From positions 21,876 to 85,875 of the forward strand of contig JBCDKJ010000008.1 of the NCBI GenBank assembly GCA_038746745.1: 64,000 nt of DNA, in the 5' to 3' direction. Below, in pieces: positions 45,679 to 54,722 of the stretch. How positions within the stretch are numbered: position 1 is the stretch's first letter; every line of letters starts with the position of its first letter. The position numbers and the translations under genes were made by a program. Source of the DNA: JANQIO01 sp038746745. Its GTDB lineage: Bacteria; Pseudomonadota; Gammaproteobacteria; Pseudomonadales; Halieaceae. Under the pieces are notes generated by a model. The model saw only the letters and a list, made by a program, of their open reading frames with translations. It did no database searches and had not been told where the DNA came from.

Positions 45679-46479
45679 ATGCTGGGATACACCCTGAAAG
45701 ATCTCGACTTGAAGACGATGGACGATGCGTCGTTTATTGCTTTGCGGCGCGCCGTGCCGGAACACGGTGTGGTGTGTGTAAAAAACCAGAGCCTCGATAT
45801 CGAAGATTTGATTGCGCTCACGCGACGCTTTGGCGAGCCCGTACTCCTGCCCAAGGGGCTGCGCTTTAACAACACCCTGGATGAATACCCGGAGTTGGCG
45901 CGGGTGTCTAACCTGCTACCGGACGGCACGCTGATCAAGCAACACCAGGCAGCGGAGTACTGGCACGTGGACGGAGATTTCTGGCAACCCGGTCAGAACT
46001 ATATTTTTAACTTTCTGTATTCAGTCAAAGTCCCCGACCGAGGTGGCCGCACCGGCTTTGCTGACTTGCGCAATGCCTTTGACGCCCTGGACGACGGGCT
46101 GAAGTCGCGCATCAAGGACCTGCAGTTTCTCTCTTCCTGCGCGGCTATCCCGGATTTTGAGGTGGCCTCGCCGGACGAGTACCTGCCCGATGCGTATCAC
46201 AATGTAACTCATCGGCATGTGGAGACCGGGCGGCAGGGCCTGTACGTGAACTATCCGACGACGAAGATTCACGGGCTGTCCGATCGGGAGTCTGAGGAAA
46301 TCCTGGAGGCACTGTTTGAGGTGATAGAGTCACCGCAAAACACGTATCAGCATGAATGGCAGCCCGGCGACCTGCTGATCTGGGATAACACCTCGGTGAT
46401 GCACCGCAGCATGGGGGGTTACGCAGATTCGCCCAGGCTGCTCTACAGAACCCAGGCGTTTATGCAGCCGTTGAGCTAA
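45679..46479 (+). CDS. TauD/TfdA-family Fe(II)/2-oxoglutarate dioxygenase
   Basis: The product is about 266 residues; the ATG at 45679 is preferred to an upstream GTG at 45670. The facial triad is visible: WHVDGDF near residue 95 provides His and Asp, and DNTSVMHRSMGG near 240 provides the distal His. The Arg for 2-oxoglutarate is in SPRLLYRTQ just after. Family members hydroxylate and split sulfonates, aryloxy acids or carnitine precursors. It is convergent with the rubredoxin gene. Confidence 0.88.
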   Translation: MLGYTLKDLDLKTMDDASFIALRRAVPEHGVVCVKNQSLDIEDLIALTRRFGEPVLLPKGLRFNNTLDEYPELARVSNLLPDGTLIKQHQAAEYWHVDGDFWQPGQNYIFNFLYSVKVPDRGGRTGFADLRNAFDALDDGLKSRIKDLQFLSSCAAIPDFEVASPDEYLPDAYHNVTHRHVETGRQGLYVNYPTTKIHGLSDRESEEILEALFEVIESPQNTYQHEWQPGDLLIWDNTSVMHRSMGGYADSPRLLYRTQAFMQPLS

Positions 46480-46518
46480 GACTGAAAGACATCGCTATAT
46501 GCCGGTGATACGCGTTGC

Positions 46519-46713
46519 TCAGACCGTGAGCAGAACAAAGTCAGCTTTCGTTACGCCGCACTTCGGACACATCCAGTCTTCGTCCACGTCTTCCCAGCGC
46601 GTACCGGGTGCAATGCCGTCTTCTGGCATGCCCTCGCTTTCTTTGTAAATGTAGCCGCACACGACGCACACCCAGAGGCGTTCGCCGACGGGCGCATTTA
46701 AGCGATTCGCCAC
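46519..46713 (-). CDS. Rubredoxin
   Basis: The product has 64 residues with the single-iron site CVVCGYIYKE then CPKCGVTKADF; aromatic residues and the DWMCPKCG segment match rubredoxins. The start is GTG at 46713, overlapping the stop of the ferritin-like gene by one base. It has an N-terminal extension of ~14 residues. It is the likely electron donor to the adjacent diiron protein. Confidence 0.93.
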   Translation of the reverse strand: MANRLNAPVGERLWVCVVCGYIYKESEGMPEDGIAPGTRWEDVDEDWMCPKCGVTKADFVLLTV

Positions 46714-47399
46714 TACGCCGCGCTCATGACCTGGCGCATACGCCGGTCAAAGGCGACCCGGCCTTTCTGCTCCAACTCAAACGCCTTCAGTACGCGCGCC
46801 CGCACGCGGCGCTGGGCATCCGCTGTGGTCGCGTACCGCTCCACGACCATGCGGCCGAGCTGCACGTGAAACTTTTCATCGGGAAGAATCTTGTTCAGCA
46901 CCCGCTGTGTTTTCTCCGGTATGCGCGGCATTAGTGTTTCAAACGCCTGCAGCGCGCCCAGCTCTCCAGTAATGTTATGGGCCGCGACGCGCTCGATGGT
47001 GTCTTCGCCACTGGCGTAAAAATCCACTACCCAGTCCACGTACTCGGGCTCAGGCTCCCATCCCTCCAGGCTGTCCCCTAACGAGCGCAGATGCGAGATC
47101 AACAGTTTGTAATGCTTGCCCTCATCTGCCACCTGCTGGCACAGGCCGATAAAGGCATCGTCTTCATGGGTGTGTTTTAGCCAGCTACCAATAAAGTGCG
47201 CGGCCTGCTGTTCATACCAGGCCTGGAACTTGAGCCACTCGCGCAGCTCGGGGCCTTCCATCAACTGCTCGCCCCCGAACGATTTCTCTTCTACCGATAC
47301 CGCTTCGCGCATGGCATACAGCTCATCGACCAGGCCGTCATAAAAGGCTCTTGGCTCCTCTACGGCGTCACTTGCGGCTGCGGATTCCAATACGGTCAT
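46713..47399 (-). CDS. Ferritin-like diiron-fold protein
   Basis: The product has 228 residues, predicted all helical. Carboxylate/His pairs occur at the spacing expected for a four-helix diiron site: WYEQQAAHF near residue 65, ADEGKHYKLL near 95 (ExxH), TGELGALQAFE near 148, and PDEKFHVQLGR near 175 (ExxH). This suggests an oxygen-activating oxidase or desaturase-like enzyme rather than iron storage. It is sandwiched between a metal-dependent amidohydrolase and a rubredoxin in one operon, so an electron-requiring oxidation is likely. The exact family was not recognised. Confidence 0.72.
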   Translation of the reverse strand: MTVLESAAASDAVEEPRAFYDGLVDELYAMREAVSVEEKSFGGEQLMEGPELREWLKFQAWYEQQAAHFIGSWLKHTHEDDAFIGLCQQVADEGKHYKLLISHLRSLGDSLEGWEPEPEYVDWVVDFYASGEDTIERVAAHNITGELGALQAFETLMPRIPEKTQRVLNKILPDEKFHVQLGRMVVERYATTADAQRRVRARVLKAFELEQKGRVAFDRRMRQVMSAA

Positions 47400-47401
47400 A
47401 G

Positions 47402-48610
47402 CTAGCCCGCCTTTTGATAGACAAAGGGTTCAGATACTCGCGGTGCACCGCGGTGCTTGGCGTTGTGCCATTCTCCAGCACGCCAGCACCCGTCTGCTAC
47501 AAGGCGCTTGAGCGCTAGCATGGTTTCAAAACCATCGCTGAATTCGAACTCGCCCTCTTCAATGCTGAGCATGGTGATGTCTGCTTCACGGCCCACGGAC
47601 AAAGCCCCCAGTGATTCCGTGCGGTGCAGCACCCGGGCAGGCTGTGAGGTCACCATCGCAATCACCTCCTCCAGCTCGCAGCCCAGGTTCCATAGTTTGG
47701 ACATGGTCTCGGTCAGGGTAAACACGGGCCCGTCGTGGTTAAAGGCATTGAGGTCTGTGGAAATGGTCGTGGGCTTGTAGCCCAGCTCGATCAGGTGTCG
47801 GGCGGTGCCAATGTGGAAATCCCCCGAGGAGTGTCCGATGTCCATCACCACCCCGCGCTCATAGGCGTCGACATAGTCGGGCAGCGGCTGGTTTTCTTCA
47901 TCGAGAATTCCCGACCCGGCCCGGAATGCATGGGTGACGATATCGCCGGGACGCAGTGCATTCAGGACGCTCAGCGCGGGAATCACCGGCGTATGAGGAA
48001 AGCCACCAAAGTGCACCATCACCGGAAGATCCTCCGACACGCTTAAAGCGGCATCGAGGAAGGGGCTCACGGTAGGACCGCTCTTCTCGGTGCACGCGGC
48101 GCGCACCTTGAATCCGACAATGACATCGCGATTGGCCTCAACCACCTGCTTGGTCACGTCCAGGTCCAGGTTGTTTTCGTCGTCGGCAATGCGCAGCTTG
48201 TGGCAAATGAAGTCAGAGGTGGCGATGTAGATTTTGCAAGGGTCCATAAACGCCAGCACCCGGGTTTTGAGGTCGGGTTGATCAATCACACCCTTGCGCG
48301 CCATGCCAAACAGTGAGGTACTGCTGGTGCCCGCATCCACCACCGTCGTCACGCCACTGTCCACGCCAACAAAATCCGGCGGTAGGCAGAAGTCGCCAAA
48401 TCCGGTCATGACGTGCACGTGCATATCGATCAAGCCGGGGCAAACAATCTTGCCGCTGGCGTCAATCGTCTCTGCTTGCGGGTAGCTAAGGTCGGACCCA
48501 ATTGCCAGGATTTTGCCGCCCTGCAGGGCGATATCCGTGACTTCGTCGCGCTGGTTGGCGGGGTCAATCACCCGCGCGTTTCTTATCAAGGTTACAAGAT
48601 CAGACATCAT
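47402..48610 (-). CDS. Metal-dependent amidohydrolase (dihydroorotase-like deacetylase family)
   Basis: The product has 402 residues. The binuclear metal site is seen as GLIDMHVHVMTGFGD near residue 60, the carboxylated Lys in VIVGFKVRAA near 165, later His residues in VMVHFGG and VTHAFRAGSG, and the Asp in STDLNAFNHDGP. Members act on cyclic amides or N-acyl groups. Two consecutive ATGs (48610 and 48607) are possible starts. It leads an operon with the ferritin-like and rubredoxin genes, only 2 bp apart. Confidence 0.83.
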   Translation of the reverse strand: MMSDLVTLIRNARVIDPANQRDEVTDIALQGGKILAIGSDLSYPQAETIDASGKIVCPGLIDMHVHVMTGFGDFCLPPDFVGVDSGVTTVVDAGTSSTSLFGMARKGVIDQPDLKTRVLAFMDPCKIYIATSDFICHKLRIADDENNLDLDVTKQVVEANRDVIVGFKVRAACTEKSGPTVSPFLDAALSVSEDLPVMVHFGGFPHTPVIPALSVLNALRPGDIVTHAFRAGSGILDEENQPLPDYVDAYERGVVMDIGHSSGDFHIGTARHLIELGYKPTTISTDLNAFNHDGPVFTLTETMSKLWNLGCELEEVIAMVTSQPARVLHRTESLGALSVGREADITMLSIEEGEFEFSDGFETMLALKRLVADGCWRAGEWHNAKHRGAPRVSEPFVYQKAG

Positions 48611-48836
48611 CAAGGGCTCTTATGGGCTCCGTTCCAGGCAGATACGATTCTGCACGGGCTCACTCATTCACTATCAACCGGGTATTCGAGCAAATGTTGT
48701 TCCATAAAAATAATAGCTAATAAAATCAATAATTTAAAAATTTAAGCAGCCCTACCAACACCTCGAAAAGCGGCGGAGTGCGCCAGTTTGGGACACGTTA
48801 CCCCAACGGTGCAGCCATGGGCCCGAGTATGGGGCG

Positions 48837-49655
48837 TTATGCGGGAATAATGCGGGTATGAAACTCACCGTTTTCACCGAAGGCATCCACCCCGTCCGGT
48901 AGCGCTGCAACAAAGGCCGGCCCAAAGTCGCAGCCGACTCTATCGGCCAGCGCCGGGTGCGTAACGGCGCTCACCTCGCTGCGGGCACCGCTAGCCATAA
49001 AGTCCGCCATCAGCGTGTCGTACGGCACCTGCCAAATCGGGAATAGCAGCCGCACCCCCTGTTCGGTGAGCGGCGCAAAGCAGGCTTCCCGCCAGGTGCG
49101 AATATGCGACAGATGCAGGTCACCAAACGCCAGCGTTTGTAAACGCGGCAGTAATTCGAGCCCTGCGCCAACCTGTTCAAAATAGTTCCGCTGCGATGTT
49201 AGCGGTATGCCCAGCAGCGCCTTACCCAGTGCCGATGCCTGGCGCACGACATCGTTGATCGCAATCTCCTGATGAGCGACAACGCGGGTCCTGTCATCAA
49301 AAGTGGTAAACAACGCAATGCTTTGATCGGGATACTCCCGCTCCAGTGCACGCAAGGCCAGGAAGCTGTCTTTGCCACCGCTCCAGGACAGGCCGATAGT
49401 TGCTACGTCATTGGGATCCGTCAGCCACGCCGCGTTCTGAATGCGCTGCGCTCTCTCGGTAACGGGAACATTGGTGTGCTGGAATGGACAGTGGCGACAG
49501 CCGCAGCCACAGCATTTGCCCCGCGCTTCCAGCGTCGCGCGAGTAAAAACCGCATACCCGGTGTCCGGGTCGATATACGACGGATGCCCTGCTTCAAGCG
49601 CCTGCCTGTGGGCCTCATCGGCACTCATCCCGGAGCTGTCTCTACCATTGGCCAC
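48837..49655 (-). CDS. DUF5522-like cysteine motif fused to a Dph6-type PP-loop ATPase domain
   Basis: The product has 272 residues (GTG start at 49655; ATG at 49628 is an alternative). Residues ~10-60 contain KCCGCGCRHCPFQH, the four-cysteine motif of small DUF5522 proteins. Residues ~80-270 form a PP-loop ATP pyrophosphatase domain with LSWSGGKDSFLALRAL, like the diphthine-ammonia ligase (Dph6) family. Bacteria lack diphthamide, so the substrate is unknown. The fusion suggests a metal-assisted RNA or cofactor modification, which is inference. About 226 bp of AT-rich spacer precede it on the left. Confidence 0.75.
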   Translation of the reverse strand: MANGRDSSGMSADEAHRQALEAGHPSYIDPDTGYAVFTRATLEARGKCCGCGCRHCPFQHTNVPVTERAQRIQNAAWLTDPNDVATIGLSWSGGKDSFLALRALEREYPDQSIALFTTFDDRTRVVAHQEIAINDVVRQASALGKALLGIPLTSQRNYFEQVGAGLELLPRLQTLAFGDLHLSHIRTWREACFAPLTEQGVRLLFPIWQVPYDTLMADFMASGARSEVSAVTHPALADRVGCDFGPAFVAALPDGVDAFGENGEFHTRIIPA

Positions 49656-49741
49656 CTCTATCTACCTTGGCCTAACGCTATCTCACTATTTTCTGCTACA
49701 AATGGGTGGCAGGTCTTTACATATTGCCATCCTGTTTCTGC

Positions 49742-50119
49742 CTACTCCGCCGACGCAGATATCACTTCATCCGCAGCCCGGAACGCTTCCAGCCCCGCAG
49801 GAAATCCGCAGTACACGGTAGCGTGTAGCAACGCGGCTTGAATCTCGTCCACACTGCAACCATTGTTCAGCGCGCCACGCACATGCCCTTTCAATTCATT
49901 GGAGGCACGCAGAGCCGTAAGAATGCCGATGGTCAACAGACTGCGCGTGGCCGGGGACAGGTTGTCCTGCTGCCAGGTTTCTCCCCAGCAATTGCGCGTG
50001 ACCATATCCTGCAGTGGCTGCGTGAACGCACTGGCATTGTCCAGCGCGCGATCGACGAAGGCGTCCCCCATCACCGCCCGGCGCGTGGCGAGGCCTTTTT
50101 CATAGCTATCGTCTGTCAT
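49742..50119 (-). CDS. Carboxymuconolactone decarboxylase family protein (PcaC-like)
   Basis: The product has 125 residues, the usual length. The pattern NCWGETWQQDNLSPATRSLL, then EIQAALLHATVYCGFPAG, matches PcaC-type 4-carboxymuconolactone decarboxylases, with the LLHATVYCG segment characteristic. AhpD-type CxxC is absent. Other protocatechuate genes are not in the window, so a related lactone or unknown substrate is possible. It ends a likely minus-strand series that starts at the SDR gene. Confidence 0.85.
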   Translation of the reverse strand: MTDDSYEKGLATRRAVMGDAFVDRALDNASAFTQPLQDMVTRNCWGETWQQDNLSPATRSLLTIGILTALRASNELKGHVRGALNNGCSVDEIQAALLHATVYCGFPAGLEAFRAADEVISASAE

Positions 50120-50127
50120 GGCAACTC

Positions 50128-50586
50128 CTATTCATAGGGGCACTCGTACTGGGCCTGCTGCAGCGACATCGTCGACCGCTTGGACAGCACGCAGCAATCG
50201 AAGGCTTTGGTTTGAATGGTGTGAAGCACCTCTCCGCTGGCGTTCTGCAGGCTCACATAGTGCTCTGCGCTGGCCTGCCAGACCACATCCATATCGGTGA
50301 CGCTGCAGACCGCTTCGGTTACTGCGGCAAAGGCTGCGGCGTCCTGCGCCATCTGCGCTGCGCCTGACTCGCTGCCGGTTTGATAGGTGGCGATAATCTG
50401 ATTCTCGTAACGCCGCACGTCGGACCAGACAAAGTCATTGAGGTTTCGGGGCAGCTCTGCCTTTTTTGTTGCAACCCAGTCTGTGAGTGCCTGCGAAGCA
50501 TCAGTACCGCTATCGTCACAGGCCATCAGGGTTGCCAGTATGAGCGCCAGTGCGGCCCCGGCCGTTCTTGTGATTACAGGCTTCAT
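50128..50586 (-). CDS. Small predicted lipoprotein, unknown function
   Basis: The product is about 152 residues. The ATG at 50586 overlaps the SDR stop (ATGA). A lipoprotein signal is followed by LMAC at about residue 22. The mature part holds a Cys pair late in the chain (AFDCCVLSKRS) and C-terminal ECPYE. I do not recognise a family. It sits between the SDR and the PcaC-like gene. Confidence 0.65.
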   Translation of the reverse strand: MKPVITRTAGAALALILATLMACDDSGTDASQALTDWVATKKAELPRNLNDFVWSDVRRYENQIIATYQTGSESGAAQMAQDAAAFAAVTEAVCSVTDMDVVWQASAEHYVSLQNASGEVLHTIQTKAFDCCVLSKRSTMSLQQAQYECPYE

Positions 50587-51413
50587 GCTGGCAGCCCCGT
50601 AAGCTCGGCGCTGAGATTCCAGAGCTTTTCTCTGAGCGATTCGTCGTCTGCGTAGCGGGCGTGGGTAGCCGGTTCGCACTGGTCGTAGTACTGGCCGCTG
50701 ACGTCTGCCAGCGACGGATCAGCGGCAAGCATGATGGAGGTCTTCGCGCCCTCCTCCGGATCGATGAACATGAAGCCAATAATCTTCCGGGCGATCCACG
50801 GCAGGTCACGCACAATGTCGGTCGCTACAGCGCCAGGGTGCAGGACATTGGACGTTACCCCGCTGCCCTCTAATCGCCGCGCCAGCTCCAGCGCGAACAT
50901 CACGTTGTAAAGCTTGGAGGCGTTATAGGCCTTCTGCATGCTGTATTTGCTGTAGCCGCGCACCGAATCAAGCTCCATCTCGCCCTTTTTATGCAGCGTT
51001 GAGGCCACCGTGACAATACGCGCCGGCGCGCTCGCCTTCAGGCAGTCGAGCAGAAGGTGGGTGAGCAGAAACGGCGCCAGGTGATTGACCCCAAACTGCA
51101 TCTCAAAGCCGTCTCCTGTAAAGGCTTGTTTGGGCGGGAACAGTCCAGCGTTGTTAATCAGCACATCCAGCCGGTCGTAGCGCGCCAGAAAACTAGCCGC
51201 GAGATCGCGAACACTCTGGAGGCTGGCCAGTTCCACCGGCAGGTTAACTACAGGGACCTCAGCGGCAGCGTTGATTTTTTCAAGCGCCGCCGCAGTCTTC
51301 TCCGTATCGCGACAGGCCAGCACCACCTCCGCCCCCTGCCGGGCCAGCTCCAACGCAGTAACGAAACCAATGCCGCTATTGCCGCCAGCAATCAATACCC
51401 GCTTGCCGTTCAT
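50583..51413 (-). CDS. Short-chain dehydrogenase/reductase (retinol-dehydrogenase-like)
   Basis: The product has 276 residues; the ATG at 51413 is preceded by AAGG. The NADP-binding motif is IAGGNSGIGFVTALELA, then LINNAGLF near residue 84, the catalytic Ser in IVTVASTLHKKG, and the catalytic pair in QKAYNASKLYN (YxxxK) near 160. The long spacing between Ser and Tyr is typical of the retinol dehydrogenase/WW-oxidoreductase group acting on hydrophobic alcohols. It stands beside a steroid 5-alpha-reductase-like gene and a P450, which suggests a lipid or steroid substrate. Confidence 0.87.
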   Translation of the reverse strand: MNGKRVLIAGGNSGIGFVTALELARQGAEVVLACRDTEKTAAALEKINAAAEVPVVNLPVELASLQSVRDLAASFLARYDRLDVLINNAGLFPPKQAFTGDGFEMQFGVNHLAPFLLTHLLLDCLKASAPARIVTVASTLHKKGEMELDSVRGYSKYSMQKAYNASKLYNVMFALELARRLEGSGVTSNVLHPGAVATDIVRDLPWIARKIIGFMFIDPEEGAKTSIMLAADPSLADVSGQYYDQCEPATHARYADDESLREKLWNLSAELTGLPA

Positions 51414-51495
51414 AGACCTTGCCTTTATCAATGGGAGACTACAGTGTGCCGCCTGACGCTCCGTTGCTCAACGTGCTCGCACGTAGCATGGGCCG

Positions 51496-52290
51496 CTACA
51501 GCAAAAACGGGAAGATCGCCTTGCGCTGACTGGGATAGTCTTCAAACTGCTGTGTAAACCACTTGTGCGTTTGCAACGCCCGCGGTACCAAATTGGCCAT
51601 GGTAACAGCCAGCACGAAGACCGCACCCAGGTTCCACGTCATGATGGCGAAACCGCTGAAGGACAAAATCTCGCCCAGATACTGCGGGCAACTCACCAGA
51701 CGAAAGCCACCACCGTAGGGAATTTTGTAACGCGGTTCGTCGGCTCTTGGCGTCTTAGAGCGCAGATTCCGCAGGATGTAGTCCGAGTGCACGTTCAACG
51801 TGAATCCAAAAGCGTACACCGCCAGGCCCACGATGAATCGCGGATCGCTAAACCACGCCGTGACGTACTGACTGCCATATTCAGAGATATAGGCTGCGTT
51901 TAAATAGCCATGAATGGTGAGCGTGACCCACCCCGCGAGCACCACAGAAATATCGAATGAAGACTGCGTACCGGGCTGCACGCGCATCAGCATGGGGTTG
52001 ATCAGCGCCCGATTGCTGTAATGAAACATCCAGACGGCGAGAAAAAACAGCGGCACCGCCTGCGTGCTGTTGCTGCCCATGAAAAATACCAGGGGAAACA
52101 CCAGCAGCCCCGGAAACTCCATGACAATCCAGCCCACCTTGGAGCCCATTTTGAAGCCGCCGCCTTTGCCGCCGAAACGACCGCCGTAGGCCGCGGTACC
52201 AAAAAAGCTGGAGATCAATATCAGCGCGGCGAACACGAAGCCTGCCGCCAGAACAGTGTCGTAAACGGTGTTACCGGTATACCACTGCAT
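51496..52290 (-). CDS. Steroid 5-alpha-reductase (3-oxo-5-alpha-steroid 4-dehydrogenase) family membrane protein
   Basis: The product is about 264 residues; GGGAGG precedes the ATG at 52290. It is hydrophobic throughout. It contains segments typical of SRD5A1/2: FHYSNRALINPMLMR near residue 100, the DPRFIVGLAVYAFGFTLNVH segment, HSDYILRNLR near 180, YKIPYGGGFRLVSCPQYLGE near 200, and a C-terminal FEDYPSQRKAIFPFLL. These include the NADPH-contacting and C-terminal motifs. It would reduce the 4,5 double bond of a 3-oxo-4-ene steroid or a similar enone. Confidence 0.88.
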   Translation of the reverse strand: MQWYTGNTVYDTVLAAGFVFAALILISSFFGTAAYGGRFGGKGGGFKMGSKVGWIVMEFPGLLVFPLVFFMGSNSTQAVPLFFLAVWMFHYSNRALINPMLMRVQPGTQSSFDISVVLAGWVTLTIHGYLNAAYISEYGSQYVTAWFSDPRFIVGLAVYAFGFTLNVHSDYILRNLRSKTPRADEPRYKIPYGGGFRLVSCPQYLGEILSFSGFAIMTWNLGAVFVLAVTMANLVPRALQTHKWFTQQFEDYPSQRKAIFPFLL

Positions 52291-52487
52291 AGTGTGTGCC
52301 TCCCAAAAAGCGCGCAATAGTGGCATAAGGACTCAACCGACCACCACGGGAGTGGCTGTGAAACCCGAGGCGGTTTAAATCACCGGTATATCTGACATCA
52401 GGTGATTGCGGCCGCGTAGTTTGGCTATATCAGCAGCGCTGGTATCGCGTTATCGTCCTACTGCATACGGCTCAAGCAGGAGTTGCC

Positions 52488-53630
52488 ATGAACGCTATTG
52501 TCGATGTGCAGTCAGCGGACTACCACAACGATCTATACGCGCGCTACGCGAGGCTGCGCGAGCAACACCCCGCCTACTACGATGCTGATCGCGACATCTG
52601 GATGATCACGCGCTATGAGGATGTGCGGCACCTGTTGCGGCATCCGGAAGGCACGCTTAATGGCGAAACCGGCCACAGCTATATTCCCTCACTGACGACC
52701 AGCGATGGTGCCCTGCACGACACCATACGCAAGGCCATCATCCCGGAGTTTTCCAGAGGGGTCATAGAACAACTGGCGCCGCTCATGGAGCAGGTGGTCG
52801 ACGAGCTGTTCGCAGATTTGCCGACGCATGGGGAGATTGACCTGTACCACGCCGTGATCACCCGTCTACCCCAGGTGTTCATGACGCGCTTCCTCGGCTT
52901 TCCGGACTCGGAAGCTGACCTTTGGCACGCCATCGGTGAAGTGTTGATGGGCGTAGACCCTGAGTCCAATCAAGAGGCCTCGCCGGAAATCGCCGTAAAG
53001 GTACTGGATGATTTTGCATCCCTAATTGAGCAGGTGTTGGAAGAGAAGCGACGCAGACCCGGCGAGGATCACCTGAGCTGGCTGGTCAGCCAGGAAGCTG
53101 CGGGTGTCCTGACACCGGAAGAAACGCGTATCTTCGCCAACTGTCTGGGCTTCGCCGGCGTCGACACCACCATCAATCTGCTCGGCAACGGCACCGGGCT
53201 GCTGGCGCAATTCCCAGCGCAACGCGAGAAACTCATTCAGCGCCCTGAACTGCTGGACGGCGCTATCGAGGAAATGCTGCGTATGGAGCCACCGGCCCAG
53301 GGGTTGCCGCGGCGATTAACACAGCCACTTGAGATTGATGGGACGGTGATTCCGGAAGGCGCCGAGATCAGCCTGATGTTTGCCGCCGCCAATCACGACC
53401 CCGAGCACTATCCAGACCCAGACAGCTTCGACATTGAACGCGCCAACAAAGACCACCTGGCGCTGGGATTTGGCCTGCACAAATGCATCGGCCAACATGT
53501 CGCCAGACTCGAAGCACGCGCCTATTTCCCGAGGCTGCTGGCGACCTACCCCAACTATGAGATCGTGGAAGCGCACTGGCGGCTATCGCACTGGGCGCGC
53601 GGATATGCGGCTTTGACGATCAGGGCTTAA
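52488..53630 (+). CDS. Soluble bacterial cytochrome P450
   Basis: The product has 380 residues with no membrane anchor. The I-helix oxygen-activation motif FAGVDTT is near residue 223, the K-helix ExxR is in EEMLRMEPPAQ near 263, and the heme-thiolate loop GFGLHKCIGQHVARLEAR is near 326. It needs a ferredoxin and reductase, which are not adjacent. It is divergent from the 5-alpha-reductase-like gene across a ~200-bp spacer and convergent with the DapB-N-like gene. Steroid, terpenoid or fatty acid hydroxylation are all possible. Confidence 0.93.
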   Translation: MNAIVDVQSADYHNDLYARYARLREQHPAYYDADRDIWMITRYEDVRHLLRHPEGTLNGETGHSYIPSLTTSDGALHDTIRKAIIPEFSRGVIEQLAPLMEQVVDELFADLPTHGEIDLYHAVITRLPQVFMTRFLGFPDSEADLWHAIGEVLMGVDPESNQEASPEIAVKVLDDFASLIEQVLEEKRRRPGEDHLSWLVSQEAAGVLTPEETRIFANCLGFAGVDTTINLLGNGTGLLAQFPAQREKLIQRPELLDGAIEEMLRMEPPAQGLPRRLTQPLEIDGTVIPEGAEISLMFAAANHDPEHYPDPDSFDIERANKDHLALGFGLHKCIGQHVARLEARAYFPRLLATYPNYEIVEAHWRLSHWARGYAALTIRA

Positions 53631-53657
53631 AGCAGACAAGCAATCCCATACAGACCT

Positions 53658-54722
53658 TTATTCAGGTCTGTACAAACCTTTACCCGTGATTTTGGGCAGA
53701 TTCATCGCGGCCACCAGGCCAGGCGCATGCTCAACTACCGCAGGCACTGCATTAACGATAGCGGTGGCCGTCTGAATAACGCCGCCCACTGCATGGTCGC
53801 CGTGGCGATCTGACATATCCATGGCAATCTCCATTCTGGGTTCGCCCTCAATAATCACCCGGTACCCCTTGCCTTGCGGCCAGTCGGGAGCAATGTCATC
53901 AGTTATGCGAGTGACGTGTTCGAGCACAATGGCGTCGCGACCGTCGATTTCGCCGCGAACCTCAAAACGCATGGCGCCGGTGGTCCCCTGCTTGAAAGTG
54001 CCCATGACGGTTTCCACATCCGCCTCCAGAGGCAGCCGCTCGTGCACTTCATAGACGCGATCAAGGGTTAAGCCTAAACCGGCGGCCACAGACCACACTG
54101 CACCGCCCCAGCCCAGTGACAGCATGCCCTCGCGAAACAACATGCAGTCGTGATCGATGGGATACCCAAAGCCCATCACCTCACGCACGGTGTCTTCCTG
54201 ATCATAGGTGGCGTAGTTGACGATCTCCTGCATGCGCACGCTGGTCCAGTATTCTGACAAGCCAGTGAATATGAGCGGCATGGTGTCATTGGCAAAGCCG
54301 GGGTCGATGCCGTTGTTAAAGCAGGTCGTATTGCCTGCTTCGCAAGCCACCTGCAGCGGCTCTGCAAGAAAAGAGATTGCCGGGTTCTTCGGATACTGCA
54401 GCATGAACAGTGAACTGGCCGACACATTGATGCCTGCGCGCAGACAGCGGGCCTGATCTTCTGCCGCTTCCATCATGCGTGTTTCAGAGTGAGCCGTGTA
54501 GATCACACAATCCGGTGACAGCGCCAGCGCGGCGTCGATATCGTCCGTAGCCAGTACACCTGTCGGTGTGTCCAGCCCCACCAGACCTGCGACGTCTTTC
54601 CCTGCCTTTTCTGGCGAGCTGACGATATGGCCAATCAGTTTCAGTTCCGGGTGGTTGAGCACGGCTCGCACGGCATACGTGCCGACGTTGCCGGTGCCCC
54701 ATGTGACGACTTTGTGTGGCAT
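53658..54722 (-). CDS. Dihydrodipicolinate-reductase-N-like oxidoreductase
   Basis: The product has 354 residues. The N-terminal Rossmann domain is VTWGTGNVGTYAVRAVLNHP, followed by a DapB-type region. The C-terminal domain (NNGIDPGFANDTMPLIFTGL) resembles amine/2,4-diaminopentanoate dehydrogenase-type proteins that also occur beside P450 and fatty-acid genes. The start codon ATG is at 54722. Its first ~63 codons and upstream region are duplicated at 59330-59680 in the cassette region. The reaction is not known. Confidence 0.78.
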   Translation of the reverse strand: MPHKVVTWGTGNVGTYAVRAVLNHPELKLIGHIVSSPEKAGKDVAGLVGLDTPTGVLATDDIDAALALSPDCVIYTAHSETRMMEAAEDQARCLRAGINVSASSLFMLQYPKNPAISFLAEPLQVACEAGNTTCFNNGIDPGFANDTMPLIFTGLSEYWTSVRMQEIVNYATYDQEDTVREVMGFGYPIDHDCMLFREGMLSLGWGGAVWSVAAGLGLTLDRVYEVHERLPLEADVETVMGTFKQGTTGAMRFEVRGEIDGRDAIVLEHVTRITDDIAPDWPQGKGYRVIIEGEPRMEIAMDMSDRHGDHAVGGVIQTATAIVNAVPAVVEHAPGLVAAMNLPKITGKGLYRPE

